Part shown: positions 6,302-15,725 of the stretch, piece by piece
Layout of the letters: the number at the start of each line of letters is the position of its first letter
Position numbering within the stretch: the first letter of the stretch is position 1
IMG/VR virus record: IMGVR_UViG_3300020215_000097
Location: 1 to 37,775 of that record
Length of the DNA: 37,775 nucleotides
DNA from: a virus
Reading direction: 5' to 3' (one strand)
Program-made: the position numbers and the translations under genes
The notes under the pieces: model-generated
What the model was told of the DNA's origin: nothing
What the model saw: the letters and a program-made list of their open reading frames with translations, nothing else
The model's database searches: none

Positions 6302-6538
6302 TCAGGCGGTGTCTTCAAGTCGGGAAATGCGTTTCTCGTGGGAGTCGACGCGCTCTAGGATGACGGCGACCCTCGTGTTGAGCTCCCCGAGGCTTTTGGC
6401 GATGAACACGATCGCGGTGGTCACGATCGGCACTGCGAGCGCGGCTAGAGCGGAAAGGACGTCCCTCAGCGTTACTGCGTCGTGTGGTTGCATCCTTGCG
6501 CTCCTTACTGCTTCCAAGAGGAGGACCGTCCAATCCAT
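6302..6538 (-). CDS. Small membrane protein with C-terminal coiled coil
   Basis: 78 residues. One strong transmembrane segment (about residues 26-47, VLSALAALAVPIVTTAIVFIAK) is followed by a heptad-like coiled coil (LNTRVAVILERVDSHEKRISRLE). AGGAGGG lies 5 bases before the ATG, a strong ribosome site, suggesting high expression. The shape recalls hemolysin XhlA-type and small holin-type proteins, though in those the coiled coil usually comes first. It is placed directly after the tail fibre gene. Holin or accessory lysis protein is a reasonable guess. Confidence 0.6.
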   Translation of the reverse strand: MDWTVLLLEAVRSARMQPHDAVTLRDVLSALAALAVPIVTTAIVFIAKSLGELNTRVAVILERVDSHEKRISRLEDTA

Positions 6539-6569
6539 GAGGCCCTCCTGGGTTAATGCTCTTACTGGC

Positions 6570-7808
6570 TCAGCCTTCCCAGTTCGTGATCGGTACGCGG
6601 AACCAGCCGTAGATCTGGTCGAGGTTGTCGATGACCATCGGCAGGTTGCCCGAGGGATTGATCGTCTGCGCGTTCATCGCGGAGCTCGCGGCACCCGTGA
6701 GCAGGTACTGCCCGACCACCGTGGTCGACGAGTTGTAGGCCCACGACCCGCCGATCAGGTTGTTGCCAGCGGAGTCGTCGCGGACGTCGCACTGCCCGAA
6801 CATCATGCGGCCCGCGGCGGTGGACATGATCTTCGCCGTGTCGATCGTTAGCCCGTGCGGGATCGTGACCTGAACCGACGCCGCCTGAGTGTTCACTCCA
6901 CTGAACTGGATCAGAACCTGAACTTCGAGGCAGTCGCCCACGCGCCGGGTCTTGCCGGTCGCCGAGACGTTCGAAGAGAGATTTATCGCCATCGTAGCCG
7001 TTACCCACTCGCTCGGGATGCGGCGCTCAAGGATGACCCAGTTCGCCCCGTCCGAGGCAAGGAGCAGGGACTCGAACGGAGTCGCGAGCTTCTTGGTTAG
7101 AGCGCCGTTAATCGTCTCGGTCGCGTTCGCGTCGATCGTGACGATCCCCGTGTAGGTCGAGTCGATCTTGATCAGTTGAACGGGCTTCTTGCGGCCCACG
7201 GCGGTAGGGAGGTTGATGGTCATCGAGCCGCTTGCGGCGTTGCAGAGCACGACGTCGACGTCGTCGGCGACCGTGTAGCCTGAGTCCGCGAAGGCCTTGG
7301 TAACGATGATCGGGGTGACGAAGTTCCCGAACGTCATCTTCCGGAGCGCCGTCGCGGAGAGATCGTAGATCATGAGCTCGTCGCCGATCGCGGGAACGGT
7401 CTCAGCCGTCTGCCCATTGATCGCCGAGGCCGCCAGCTTCCCGCCGCCAGCAGCACCAGTGACGGCGCCCGTTGCGAGCTTCGCCGCGGTGACCGCGCCG
7501 TCGGCGATCGAGGCCGTGACCACCGAGTTATTCGAGATGATCCCGACGACGTTATCGATCGTCCATTGGGTGACGTCCGCCGAGTTCTTGAGCACGAACT
7601 TGTAGCTCAGCGTCGGGTCGAGCCACATCGCGGCCTCGCCGTTCGCGTCGAGAACGAGGGGATTGGCGTTCGGCGTCCCACCTCCCGAGTCCGTGTACGT
7701 CGCCTGAGGCGTCGAGGTCCCCGCGGCGTACGAGTAGATTTTCCCGCCGGCGAGAGGGTTGCCGTTCGAGTCCGTGTAGCTCTGCCGGAGAACTGGAGGA
7801 AGATTCAT
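6570..7808 (-). CDS. Tail fibre / receptor-binding protein
   Basis: 412 residues. The first 90 residues (LRQSYTDSNGNPLAGGKIYS ... NANPLVLDANGEAAMW ... YKFVLKNS) are the conserved virion-attachment module found at the start of many podovirus tail spikes and fibres. The middle (about residues 190-270) has the common P-x-Q-L-I-K-I-D ... LLASDGANWVI beta module, and the C-terminus is a separate beta-rich domain likely to bind the receptor. No pectate-lyase-type helix repeats are seen, so it is probably a non-enzymatic fibre. It overlaps the ejection protein gene by 4 bp. Confidence 0.8.
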   Translation of the reverse strand: MNLPPVLRQSYTDSNGNPLAGGKIYSYAAGTSTPQATYTDSGGGTPNANPLVLDANGEAAMWLDPTLSYKFVLKNSADVTQWTIDNVVGIISNNSVVTASIADGAVTAAKLATGAVTGAAGGGKLAASAINGQTAETVPAIGDELMIYDLSATALRKMTFGNFVTPIIVTKAFADSGYTVADDVDVVLCNAASGSMTINLPTAVGRKKPVQLIKIDSTYTGIVTIDANATETINGALTKKLATPFESLLLASDGANWVILERRIPSEWVTATMAINLSSNVSATGKTRRVGDCLEVQVLIQFSGVNTQAASVQVTIPHGLTIDTAKIMSTAAGRMMFGQCDVRDDSAGNNLIGGSWAYNSSTTVVGQYLLTGAASSAMNAQTINPSGNLPMVIDNLDQIYGWFRVPITNWEG

Positions 7809-10096
7809 TTCCTAACTCCCTTTTGGATCTGTTCCTTGATGCGCTGAAGTCTCGGGCTTCCGGGTGAGAGGTCGGACGCCTCAATCAGCAGGCGTCTGAC
7901 GGCGGGGTCGTTCGAGACATCGGAGAGTCCGAGCATCGCGGCGCCTTTCGCGGCCCAGGCGTCTGGGCCCTTGCCCGCGGGCTTGCGGTCGCTCTCGGCC
8001 TCGGCGACTTGCCGGAGCTCACCCCCGCGGAAGGGCTTCGCAGCGGCGACGCCCGCGCGGGCCGTGTTCGCCATCCGGTCGAACGGGAGCTCGGCGAGGA
8101 GCTGTTTCTTGACGTGCTCCGGCACCTGGAGACGGGCGACCCAGTCCTTCGGAGCCATGGTCTTCAGCTTCGCGACCTGATCGAGGATCGCGCGCGCGGA
8201 CTGCGGACCGAACTTATCGACCACGAGGCGACCGAAGAGAGCGCCGGCGCCGCCCCCAAGAACTCCGCCAGCAGCGCCACCGCCCGCAAGGAACCCGATC
8301 GAGCCGGTTACCGCGGCCCAGAAATTGGTGTTCGCGGACCCGCGGGTGAACTCCTTATCGAACGCGGCGATCGTCTTCGCGTCCTCGATCTGCCCCGAGT
8401 AGTTCTTCCCGAACTTCTGATCCATCGACCGCACGAGCTCGCCCTGGTCGAGTCCAGCCGTCTTGGGGCGCAGCTGGTTGCGGATGAGGGCTTCGGCGCC
8501 GCTCTGCCCGAACTCGTTCGGCGCGACGTTACGGAAGGGTGCCAGCTCGCCGATCGCGGCATCGAGCTCGCTCTGCGCCGCCTTGAGCTCCCCGCCCTTC
8601 CGAGCGGCCCGGTAGCGCTGCAGCAGCCCCTTCAGCTTCTGATACTCGGGCAGGGTCGAGCGATCGACCGCCGCGAGGTAGTTCTGCCCGTTCTTCTCGC
8701 CGAGGAGGCGAAGAATCTCCGCACGGTCGGCGCCCGAAGGCTTACCCGCGGCCTGAAGCGCCCTAGCAGCGCCGCCCTCGGTGGCCATCCCCTCGGCGCC
8801 CTTGAGCAACCGGGTATCGGCAGAGACGCCAGCCATCTGCTGCGCATACTCGGGCGACGCCTTCAGGGGCGCGTCGAAGCGCCGGCGGAGGACCCCGAGG
8901 ACCTGGTCGTCCTTGGACAACCGTCCGACGGACCCCGGTGCGAGGTGGTTCATCTCGCGGTCGAGGGACTGGATGAGTCTCTTGGCTTCGCCACCGGAGA
9001 CGTCCTTGCCGAACTTGTCCAGGCGCTCGCGGTAGCGCTTGAGGAGCTCGACGACCGCGACCTGCTCGTCGGTGACGGCCGACGCCTCCAGCGCCTTAAT
9101 CCCCTTGGTGAGATCCCCCTTGATCGGCGAGACCGGGACGCGGACGCCCTCGTCGTCGAGGATCTGGAACGCCTTCTCGGAGCCGGCGGAGACGTCCTTG
9201 TTGAGCCGCTGGACGTCGCCCGACACCCGAGCCGCCGTCTCGCCCAGTCGCTGCTCCTGAGCCAACCGGAGAGACTCCTTGCCCTCGCCCTGAGCATCCC
9301 GGAGACGCGCGAGCTCCTCGGCCCGGCGCTCCTTCGCGGCACCGACCCGTCCCTTCGCCGAGCCCACGCGCTCGCGCAGCGGCTGAAGGGTCGAGTCCAT
9401 GTCATCCTTGATCGTCGAGATCGCCGAGCGGGTGTCGACCACGTCCTTGAGTCGCTCGTGGTTCTGGAGGTAGCGCCGCGCCTGTGCCTCGTCGACGCCG
9501 AAGGCACCGGACAGCGCCTTCATTCCGCCCTTCTCGGCGAGCGCCCCACCCTTGGCGATGACCTTCCCGCCGGCGCGGAGTGCGACGTCAGTAACCCCAA
9601 CGCCGGCCTTGACCGCGCGCTTCGCCATCCCCGCAGCGGGGATCAGGTTAGTGACGTCGGCCGCGGTCTCGATGCCGAACCCCGCGACCTCCGCAGGCGA
9701 GAAGGACTCGACGTCCTTCCCGACGTGCCCCATTCGGCGATGAGAGGCGGCGAGCCCGGGGTTGTTCAACTCGTCGAACCTTCGCTGCTCCTCGGCCGTC
9801 CGGAGCGTCTTCCGCTGGTCGTTGAAGCCCTCGCGGCGCGCGATCTGCTCACCGCTCGGAGCGAGAGACGGGTCCTCGCCCGCCTGGTCCCACGCCTCGC
9901 CGACGGCCGCGCCGAGACCCTTGCCGTCTTGGAGCGCGCCGATGCCCTTGCGAATGGGCGCGCTCGCGTAGGAGTCATAAGCCCGGATCGCGGACTGGAG
10001 CAGGCCAGGCTCTCCGCCCGGAGGCGGCAGGTCGTCGATGCCGCCGGAGGGTGCGCGCTGGCGGATGGGTGGCGGGAGGTCGTTAATCGACGGCAT
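7805..10096 (-). CDS. Large internal virion / DNA ejection protein
   Basis: 763 residues. The N-terminus is rich in Pro and Arg, followed by long charged helical segments (ESLRLAQEQRLGETAARVSG..., AKERRAEELARLRDAQGEG) and a glycine/alanine-rich hydrophobic patch near residue 610 (GSIGFLAGGGAAGGVLGGGA) that could insert in a membrane. It occupies the position of P22 gp16/gp20, proteins injected with the DNA. No lytic transglycosylase motif was recognised. Confidence in an ejection role comes from place, length and the membrane-insertable patch. Confidence 0.65.
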   Translation of the reverse strand: MPSINDLPPPIRQRAPSGGIDDLPPPGGEPGLLQSAIRAYDSYASAPIRKGIGALQDGKGLGAAVGEAWDQAGEDPSLAPSGEQIARREGFNDQRKTLRTAEEQRRFDELNNPGLAASHRRMGHVGKDVESFSPAEVAGFGIETAADVTNLIPAAGMAKRAVKAGVGVTDVALRAGGKVIAKGGALAEKGGMKALSGAFGVDEAQARRYLQNHERLKDVVDTRSAISTIKDDMDSTLQPLRERVGSAKGRVGAAKERRAEELARLRDAQGEGKESLRLAQEQRLGETAARVSGDVQRLNKDVSAGSEKAFQILDDEGVRVPVSPIKGDLTKGIKALEASAVTDEQVAVVELLKRYRERLDKFGKDVSGGEAKRLIQSLDREMNHLAPGSVGRLSKDDQVLGVLRRRFDAPLKASPEYAQQMAGVSADTRLLKGAEGMATEGGAARALQAAGKPSGADRAEILRLLGEKNGQNYLAAVDRSTLPEYQKLKGLLQRYRAARKGGELKAAQSELDAAIGELAPFRNVAPNEFGQSGAEALIRNQLRPKTAGLDQGELVRSMDQKFGKNYSGQIEDAKTIAAFDKEFTRGSANTNFWAAVTGSIGFLAGGGAAGGVLGGGAGALFGRLVVDKFGPQSARAILDQVAKLKTMAPKDWVARLQVPEHVKKQLLAELPFDRMANTARAGVAAAKPFRGGELRQVAEAESDRKPAGKGPDAWAAKGAAMLGLSDVSNDPAVRRLLIEASDLSPGSPRLQRIKEQIQKGVRK

Positions 10097-11354
10097 ACCC
10101 CTGGCCTTTCAGGTACTCGCGGGCGTCTGACTCCTTCATGCCGTGTCTCATCGCGTACTGCGCGACCTCGTCGCGGCTAACCGGGGCGCCAGCCTTCCGG
10201 TATCCGCCCTTCGGCGGTTCGCTCGCGTGCGCCTCATCCGGACCCCATCCGCCGCTGGCACCCGACCCGCCCGGCGCCTGGGCAGTTCGCTTGGCGAGCG
10301 CTCGCGAGGTCGTCCCGCCCTGCTCCGCATACTGCGCGGCTGCGCGTGGGTTCGCCGCCTCAATGTCCTGCATCTTCGCCTGCAGCCCGCGCTTGTAGCG
10401 CTGCATGGCGTTCAGGAGTTCGGACTCGGTGTTAAACCGGCCCTGTGAGTACTCTCGCTTCAGGCGGTCGAGCTCGCTGCTAGAGACGGCCGCGCCGGAC
10501 CGATCGACGAGATCGAGGTTGAATAGCTTCTGCGCCGTATCCGCCAGCGTGCGCGCTTCCCCCGAGTACGCGGAGACGCGGCCGAGGAGCGGGACGGAGA
10601 CGCCGGGGAGATCTACGCCCTTGCCGGCGACTTGGTTCGACTTCGCGTCGTAGTCGTCGAGGTTGAACCCGATCTGCGCCTCGACCTCCTGAAGCGTCCT
10701 TGCCGCGTCCTGGGAGTTCCCGAGCTTCCCGGACATGCGCTCGACCGCCTTCTCGGTGGCGATCTCGGCGCGGTCAGAGTCCTTAACGCCAGCGGCCCTC
10801 GCTTGTGCGTCGTTCTCCCGGATCTGGGACTTGGTCAGCGCGTTCGCGAGGTAGTCTTTGTGCTGGTAGTACTTCGACAGATTCCCCTTGAAGACGATGG
10901 GATCATACTGATCCGGGATCTCGGGGCCGATCACGCCCGCGCCCTTGAGCCGCTGGATCAGCTTCGGGTATTCGATCGCACGCTGCTGCTCGGGGATGCT
11001 CCCGAGAGAGTCGAGCTCGCTGCCGAAGACGTAGGCTTTCTGGAGGTGCGCCTTCTGCGCCCGCTCCTGCGCCTCGGCCTGCGCCCCGTCGAGCTGAGCG
11101 AAGTCCTTCTGATAAGCCATCGCAGTCTCTGGGTCAGCGAGCTGAGACAGGAACCGCTTGCGATCCAGTTGCCCGTCGGCGCCGCGAGACTGAGCGTAGG
11201 CATCGCGCACACCCTGTTCGCGCGCGAGCTTGTCTCGGCTCGCCTTCCCCTGCTGCGCGAGATCGGAGAGGCGCATGTACTGCCCCATCGTTTCCATGGG
11301 GTCAGTCTGTTCGCGCTGCTTCAGAATCCCGAAGTTCGGTGAGTCGTACGCCAT
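10083..11354 (-). CDS. Internal virion / DNA ejection protein
   Basis: 423 residues, highly charged and helical throughout, rich in Gln, Ala, Lys and Asp, with a Gly/Ser/Pro-rich linker near residue 365 and a small C-terminal helical unit (VSRDEVAQYAMRHGM...YLKGQGYAV) that resembles a short DNA- or protein-binding motif. The next leftward gene overlaps it by 14 bp. By order it corresponds to P22 gp20. No catalytic motif is seen. Confidence 0.6.
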   Translation of the reverse strand: MAYDSPNFGILKQREQTDPMETMGQYMRLSDLAQQGKASRDKLAREQGVRDAYAQSRGADGQLDRKRFLSQLADPETAMAYQKDFAQLDGAQAEAQERAQKAHLQKAYVFGSELDSLGSIPEQQRAIEYPKLIQRLKGAGVIGPEIPDQYDPIVFKGNLSKYYQHKDYLANALTKSQIRENDAQARAAGVKDSDRAEIATEKAVERMSGKLGNSQDAARTLQEVEAQIGFNLDDYDAKSNQVAGKGVDLPGVSVPLLGRVSAYSGEARTLADTAQKLFNLDLVDRSGAAVSSSELDRLKREYSQGRFNTESELLNAMQRYKRGLQAKMQDIEAANPRAAAQYAEQGGTTSRALAKRTAQAPGGSGASGGWGPDEAHASEPPKGGYRKAGAPVSRDEVAQYAMRHGMKESDAREYLKGQGYAVD

Positions 11355-11356
11355 AA

Positions 11357-12310
11357 TCAGCTCATGTACTCGTCGGGGTTAGCGCGACCAGGACCGGAGG
11401 GCGAGTTGCGCCACCCGTTCTGCTTCGCGAGGTTGCTCATCATGAGGTAGTTGGTCGGGGCCTGCGCGACCTGCCCCCACGCGTTCGCCTGCGCCATTCC
11501 CGCATCGCCCTGAGCCTTCGCCACGCCCCAGCCGATTTGCCCCGCCTGGTTCGCGTAATTCTGTCCAGCGGCGCCCATCTGAGAGTTCGCCTGCTGCCCG
11601 AGCCCCGCGATCGAGGAGAGGCGGTTGAAGCGCTGCGAGCGGTCGTTGTTGAAGCGGTTGTAGGCGTTCCCGTACTCGTTCGACGCGAAGTCCTGCCCGT
11701 ACTTGGCGATCGCCTTCATCGTCCCACCGCTCTGGAGCCCGCCCCGAGCCGCAGCGGACCTTTCGAGCGCCTTCTGCCCTTCGGCCATCCGGAACTGGTA
11801 CCCGGGATCTTCTTGGAAGTCGGACATCGTGAAGCTGCGGGTGAGTTCGGGGTCGACCTCGTACTCGTCAGCCGACGCACCGAGCGCGGCGGAGGACTCG
11901 GCCATGCCCTGGTTCGCCCACGCGTCTTCACCGATGCGTTCCCAATCCTGGTAGCTCTGACCCTTGCCCCGCATCCGGTCGAAGGGGTTAGCGCTCGCCG
12001 ACTGCTCCGCGCGGAGCTTCTCTAGGTGGCTCTTGATCCAGTTCTCTTTGACGGCGCGGTTCGCTCCGGGACCGGGGCCTGCGCCGCCGTTCTTTCGCCG
12101 GATCATCCCGCCGGAGCCGTAGAGCGCGAGATTCCCCGCGTCCTGCCAGGGGCGCTGATCCATGCGCTGCTGCTGGTACATGTTCCACTGGAGCTGGTTC
12201 GCGTCCCGGCCAGCGGCCGTCGCATTATCGGCAGCAGCGCCCGCGGCGTTGCTCTGAACCACTCCCCCGACGACCGCAGCGCCGGCGACTCCCACGGCAA
12301 CCCACGACAT
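11357..12310 (-). CDS. P22 gp7-like DNA ejection protein candidate
   Basis: 317 residues. It begins with a hydrophobic Ala/Gly/Val segment (VAVGVAGAAVVGGVVQSNAAG) followed by a helical, Gln/Asn/Ala-rich body (WNMYQQQRMDQRPWQDAGN), the usual profile of podovirus ejection and DNA-transfer proteins. The segment EDPGYQFRMAEGQKALERSAAARGG is widely seen in phage structural proteins of this type. It is the first of three ejection-type genes. Confidence 0.7.
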   Translation of the reverse strand: MSWVAVGVAGAAVVGGVVQSNAAGAAADNATAAGRDANQLQWNMYQQQRMDQRPWQDAGNLALYGSGGMIRRKNGGAGPGPGANRAVKENWIKSHLEKLRAEQSASANPFDRMRGKGQSYQDWERIGEDAWANQGMAESSAALGASADEYEVDPELTRSFTMSDFQEDPGYQFRMAEGQKALERSAAARGGLQSGGTMKAIAKYGQDFASNEYGNAYNRFNNDRSQRFNRLSSIAGLGQQANSQMGAAGQNYANQAGQIGWGVAKAQGDAGMAQANAWGQVAQAPTNYLMMSNLAKQNGWRNSPSGPGRANPDEYMS

Positions 12311-12312
12311 AG

Positions 12313-12807
12313 TTACTCCCCTCCCTGGGTGATGGACTTGCGCTCGGCGAACTCGATCGCCTCCGCGAACGTCTTTGCGATTACGCGCTCCTCGATGACC
12401 GCCAAGTCCTGCGAGTCATCGGGGTTGTGATGGACGGTGATCCAAACCGTGTCTTCCAAGGCATGACCCACGCGCTTGGTGCCTGGCTGAGACTTGATGA
12501 CGGTCGACGCGCGCAGCACCTTCATCCCGTCTTCGGTCCACACGGCCAACTCACCTTGGCTCAGGATGTTCATGTGCTCCGTCTTGTGGATCTTCCCCGT
12601 CAGCGTCGCGCCTTTCGGAATGTGCAGCTCGCGCATGTAGACGCCCGGGGCGAAGTGGTGCCGGACCTCGAACTCGATCTGATGCTCCGGCATCGCGAGC
12701 ATCGCCGACTCGATCGCAAGGATGCGCTCGCGCATCTCCGCCTTGCTCGGCGACGGGGCCGTCGGGAGCTCGTCGAAGAGAGGGATCGCCGCGATCTCGC
12801 CGCTCAT
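12313..12807 (-). CDS. Cupin-like small protein within the tail operon
   Basis: 164 residues. An N-terminal helical part is followed by a beta-barrel segment with the cupin pattern: G-x-Y-x-R-E (MRELHIPKGATLTGKIHKTEHMNILSQG), then a second motif (TVWITVHHNPDD). The H-x3-E-H cluster and the later HH are candidate metal ligands. Such cupins occur in tail modules of several podoviruses, with unknown function. It overlaps the next gene by 4 bp. Confidence 0.65.
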   Translation of the reverse strand: MSGEIAAIPLFDELPTAPSPSKAEMRERILAIESAMLAMPEHQIEFEVRHHFAPGVYMRELHIPKGATLTGKIHKTEHMNILSQGELAVWTEDGMKVLRASTVIKSQPGTKRVGHALEDTVWITVHHNPDDSQDLAVIEERVIAKTFAEAIEFAERKSITQGGE

Positions 12808-13346
12808 GGCAGGACCCTCGCCGTCCCGACGCTCTCATCGAGAATCGTCGCCGTCTGCCCCGCCGTCCCCGCGGCGAACTGAAGCTGAAGGTACCCGGGC
12901 GTGCTCCCGTTCGTGACCTTGCCGAAGATCCGGGTCCACGCCGAGCCATTGTAGTTGTTGAACCCGGTCGTGTTCAGCGCGCCGGAGTTGGTCATGACCT
13001 CCAGCTTGATCGTCCCACCCGACGAGTTCGAGCCGTGGGCGATGGCTCGGAACACGGCGCCACTCGGAACCGTCAGCGCGTACTTGATCCCGCCGGTGTT
13101 GTTGCACGTCGTCTGGAGGTCGAAGACGAAATGAACCACCTGGTTCGCGCCGAGCGGGAACTTCATCGCCGTCGCATCAGCCGCCGCGACGACCGTGGAG
13201 ACGAGATCGGCCGCAGGAGTACACGAGTCCAACTCGGCTTTCCGGGTGACGAGCTCGCGGAGCCACGCCGACCAGCGTGCCGTCACCAGGCCGTCGGGAC
13301 CGGAGAGCGGCGCGCTCTGAGGCAGGGGCGGGAAGAGGGCTGGCAT
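12804..13346 (-). CDS. Virion protein at the tail-needle position
   Basis: 180 residues. The start (MPALFPPLPQSAPLSGPDG...WSAWLREL) has the proline-rich opening common in phage tail/needle-type proteins. The body is a beta-rich C-terminal domain (about residues 60-180) resembling a small trimeric knob or jelly roll. In P22 this slot, after gp10, holds the coiled-coil needle gp26. Here no long coiled coil is present, so it may be a different plug or knob. The function is inferred from gene order. Confidence 0.5.
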   Translation of the reverse strand: MPALFPPLPQSAPLSGPDGLVTARWSAWLRELVTRKAELDSCTPAADLVSTVVAAADATAMKFPLGANQVVHFVFDLQTTCNNTGGIKYALTVPSGAVFRAIAHGSNSSGGTIKLEVMTNSGALNTTGFNNYNGSAWTRIFGKVTNGSTPGYLQLQFAAGTAGQTATILDESVGTARVLP

Positions 13347-14782
13347 TAGGCGACCCCCTCTTCGACCGCGAGCTCCGCACCGATGAGCACCGTCTTGACT
13401 GGGTCAGCGATCCGGATGCGGTAAACACGATCGCGGGACGAGCCGAGGCGGTTCCAGATGACCCGGGTCTTGCGCGCGCCGATCGCCCCGCAGCCGGTCC
13501 AGCGCTCGGTGGACCACGAGCTCCCGCCGTCGTCCGAGTACTGGAGCATCACCTGAGGATCGGACCCTTGCCCGCTTCCGTCGATCCCAACCCCGGTCTC
13601 CATGTCGAGCTGAAACCGAGAATGAAAGAGACGGTTCAGGCCTTTCGAGACGTGCGGCGACGTCCTCTCGCGGACGATCGAGGTTCCGCCGTCCGTGTAG
13701 TACTCGGGATCGAGCGCGTAGATCCGCCCGTCCTCGTAGTCCCCGACGACGTTCAACCCATGGGCGACGGCGTGCCAGTCCGCGCGGTCGCGCTCCAGGC
13801 TCCAGAGGTTGTTATACGCGCGCTCGTGCCAGAGATTCGTGGACGCATCAAAACACCAGGTGGATGCGGCACCGGGGATGTTGAGGCAGTAGAAGTGGTG
13901 CCCCCCCTGCTGGTACGCCCACGCGCGCGCATCGGCGATGTCATCCGCGTCCAAGCCCCGGATGACCGCTTCGATAGCGGGAGTGGACACCCTCTGCGCT
14001 TTGTTGCCCTGGGTGCGGTAGACGACGCCGTTCCCCGTGTCATCCCCCCCGAGCCAGAAGAGGCTGTCGAGGAGCTTCGCGACGGAGTGCTCGGCGACGC
14101 ACCCGACGTCGATGACCGCCCCGCTGATGCGTTGGAAGGGGAAGTCCGCGTCACCGGAGTTGTACCAGACTTCGAGCGACTGGCTGCCGAAGAGATAGAG
14201 CTGTTGGTTCAGCGAGGAGACGGACTTGAGGAGATCCGGTGAGCCTTCGGCCGAGGCGATGTCGAGCGCGTCGAACCCGATCCCGTTCAGGTCCGAGATG
14301 AAGAACTGTTGGGTATTGATCTTGTTGAAGATGAAATACCCGTCCTGAAAGGTGACGACGTCCGCACCGGGAAAGTCCGGGTCCGTGATCTGAGCGAAGG
14401 CCGAGGTGTCGATGGTCCAGCTGTAGCCGTACGTGCCATCGACCACGACGACGTGCTCGCCGTTGTCCGCGATCGACACCGGGCCGCTGGAGGTGAGGAG
14501 CGTGCCGAGTTCCGTGGCAACCCAAGCGCTAGAGACGCGATACAGCTTGTCGCCACCGACGACGAAGAACTCGCCGTTGGATGCTCTCCAGCCTCCGCGC
14601 GTGGGCGTTCCGGTCAGGGTGAGCAGCAGGCGCTTCCCAGGGGTCGGGACGAGCGCGGCGACCTCCCCCTCTTTCCCGGTGCCGAGTTCGTTGACCTCGG
14701 GGAAGAGGTTGAGGCTGCGTTGGCAGTCCACGTTCACCGACTGAAGCGTGTAGCTGGGTCCGATGAACCCGGGGAACCTCAC
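13346..14782 (-). CDS. P22 gp10-like packaged-DNA stabilisation / tail hub protein
   Basis: 478 residues. The N-terminal segment (FIGPSYTLQSVNVDCQRSLNLFPE) is the hallmark of the P22 gp10 family, which forms the tail hub that seals the portal. The body is beta-rich with repeated blade-like segments (NGEFFVVGGDKLYRV, GEHVVVVDGTYGYSW). The usual length is about 470 residues, as here. It follows the gp4-like gene with an ATGA-type overlap, as in P22. Confidence 0.85.
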   Translation of the reverse strand: MRFPGFIGPSYTLQSVNVDCQRSLNLFPEVNELGTGKEGEVAALVPTPGKRLLLTLTGTPTRGGWRASNGEFFVVGGDKLYRVSSAWVATELGTLLTSSGPVSIADNGEHVVVVDGTYGYSWTIDTSAFAQITDPDFPGADVVTFQDGYFIFNKINTQQFFISDLNGIGFDALDIASAEGSPDLLKSVSSLNQQLYLFGSQSLEVWYNSGDADFPFQRISGAVIDVGCVAEHSVAKLLDSLFWLGGDDTGNGVVYRTQGNKAQRVSTPAIEAVIRGLDADDIADARAWAYQQGGHHFYCLNIPGAASTWCFDASTNLWHERAYNNLWSLERDRADWHAVAHGLNVVGDYEDGRIYALDPEYYTDGGTSIVRERTSPHVSKGLNRLFHSRFQLDMETGVGIDGSGQGSDPQVMLQYSDDGGSSWSTERWTGCGAIGARKTRVIWNRLGSSRDRVYRIRIADPVKTVLIGAELAVEEGVA

Positions 14783-15492
14783 CGGCTCTCCCCCGTGTCC
14801 ATGTCAAACCCGCCCGAGGGCAGGAGCGCGCTGTCGCAGCGAAGGACGGGCGCCGAGTGGTTCCGGTTCTTGAGGTTCCCCTTGGTCTCCTGCGCGATGA
14901 GGACGACGGAGTCCGGCGGGGTCTTCCCGTACTCGGGCGAAAGGTCGAGCGCGAGGTTATAGACGAGCGCGCGGTCGTACCCGGGAGGGAGAGAGACGCT
15001 CGTGTCGATCGTCGCGAGCTCCGTCAGCGGCTTCCGGGAATGCACCACGAGCTTTTTGGATCCGGTCGGCTCTGGGTGAAGATAGAGCGTCCGGAGGGGA
15101 TAGCCACCGTCATCGTAGAGGTTCCGTGGGATTCCGCCCTCGGACTCCTTCTGGGAGACGCGGGACCACTCTTCGAGCGAGAGCATCTTAAGGGGTGGGT
15201 AGTCGATCGCGGGCGAAACGGACTCGTCCCGGATGAAGGCTTCGAGGATCTCCGTCGGCCGGGTGGAGTTGAGATCGCCGCTAGAGCCGAACGTGTACGA
15301 GCCGTCGCCCGAGGTCAGGGTAAACGAGTCGCGGGTCCGCGCGTGGACCAGGAGCCCCTCGGTGCTCCAGGAACCCAGCAGGCGGTTTAGCGCGGCGAGG
15401 CCGTCCGTGGCCTCCGACGCTTCCAGGCTTTCGCCCGCCGCCTTGACGCCGATCAGTCGCAGGGATGCGGCGACGAGCTCCCGGGCCGTCAC
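14779..15492 (-). CDS. P22 gp4-like head-completion / tail accessory protein
   Basis: 237 residues. The start (TARELVAASLRLIGV...LEASEATDGLAALNRLLGSW) and the LLVHARTRDSFTLTSGDGSYTFG segment are characteristic of the gp4-like head-to-tail adaptor family of P22-type phages. It binds the portal after DNA packaging and provides the base for gp10. P22 gp4 also has a muramidase-type activity, but no catalytic motif was confirmed here. Confidence 0.85.
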   Translation of the reverse strand: MTARELVAASLRLIGVKAAGESLEASEATDGLAALNRLLGSWSTEGLLVHARTRDSFTLTSGDGSYTFGSSGDLNSTRPTEILEAFIRDESVSPAIDYPPLKMLSLEEWSRVSQKESEGGIPRNLYDDGGYPLRTLYLHPEPTGSKKLVVHSRKPLTELATIDTSVSLPPGYDRALVYNLALDLSPEYGKTPPDSVVLIAQETKGNLKNRNHSAPVLRCDSALLPSGGFDMDTGESR

Positions 15493-15683
15493 TTCTCGCT
15501 GCCTCCGTCCTTGGCCTTAAGATTCTTCTTCGAGGCGGGCGCCGACGGGGAGGGTGCGGCAGCCTTCTTCTCGAACTCGGCGGGAGACTCGCCCCAGCCC
15601 TCGCCGAGCGCCTTTTCGGCGGCCTGGTCGGCGACGATCACCGCGGGCTTCGTCGCGTGATACTTCCACTTGGGATAGGCCAT
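15489..15683 (-). CDS. Small basic protein downstream of the coat gene
   Basis: 64 residues starting MAYPKWKYHATKPAVIV; the C-terminal half is a Lys/Ala/Pro/Ser-rich low-complexity tail. Short proteins with an M-x-Y-P-K-W-x-Y-H start are frequent between the coat and adaptor genes of phages. Function not known; a minor capsid or assembly role is possible. It has AGGAGG-like bases upstream of ATG 15683 and overlaps the next gene by 4 bp. Confidence 0.7.
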   Translation of the reverse strand: MAYPKWKYHATKPAVIVADQAAEKALGEGWGESPAEFEKKAAAPSPSAPASKKNLKAKDGGSEK

Positions 15684-15725
15684 CGGGTTCCTCCAGCGCT
15701 TCAGAGATCGGATAAAACGGGGTCA

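Noticed and set aside
8009-10180. 723-codon open frame on the plus strand opposite the ejection protein gene
   Set aside because: It is a GC-rich antisense shadow of the real leftward gene: low-complexity Arg/Leu/Gly composition, no ribosome site, no domain, and it runs against the operon.
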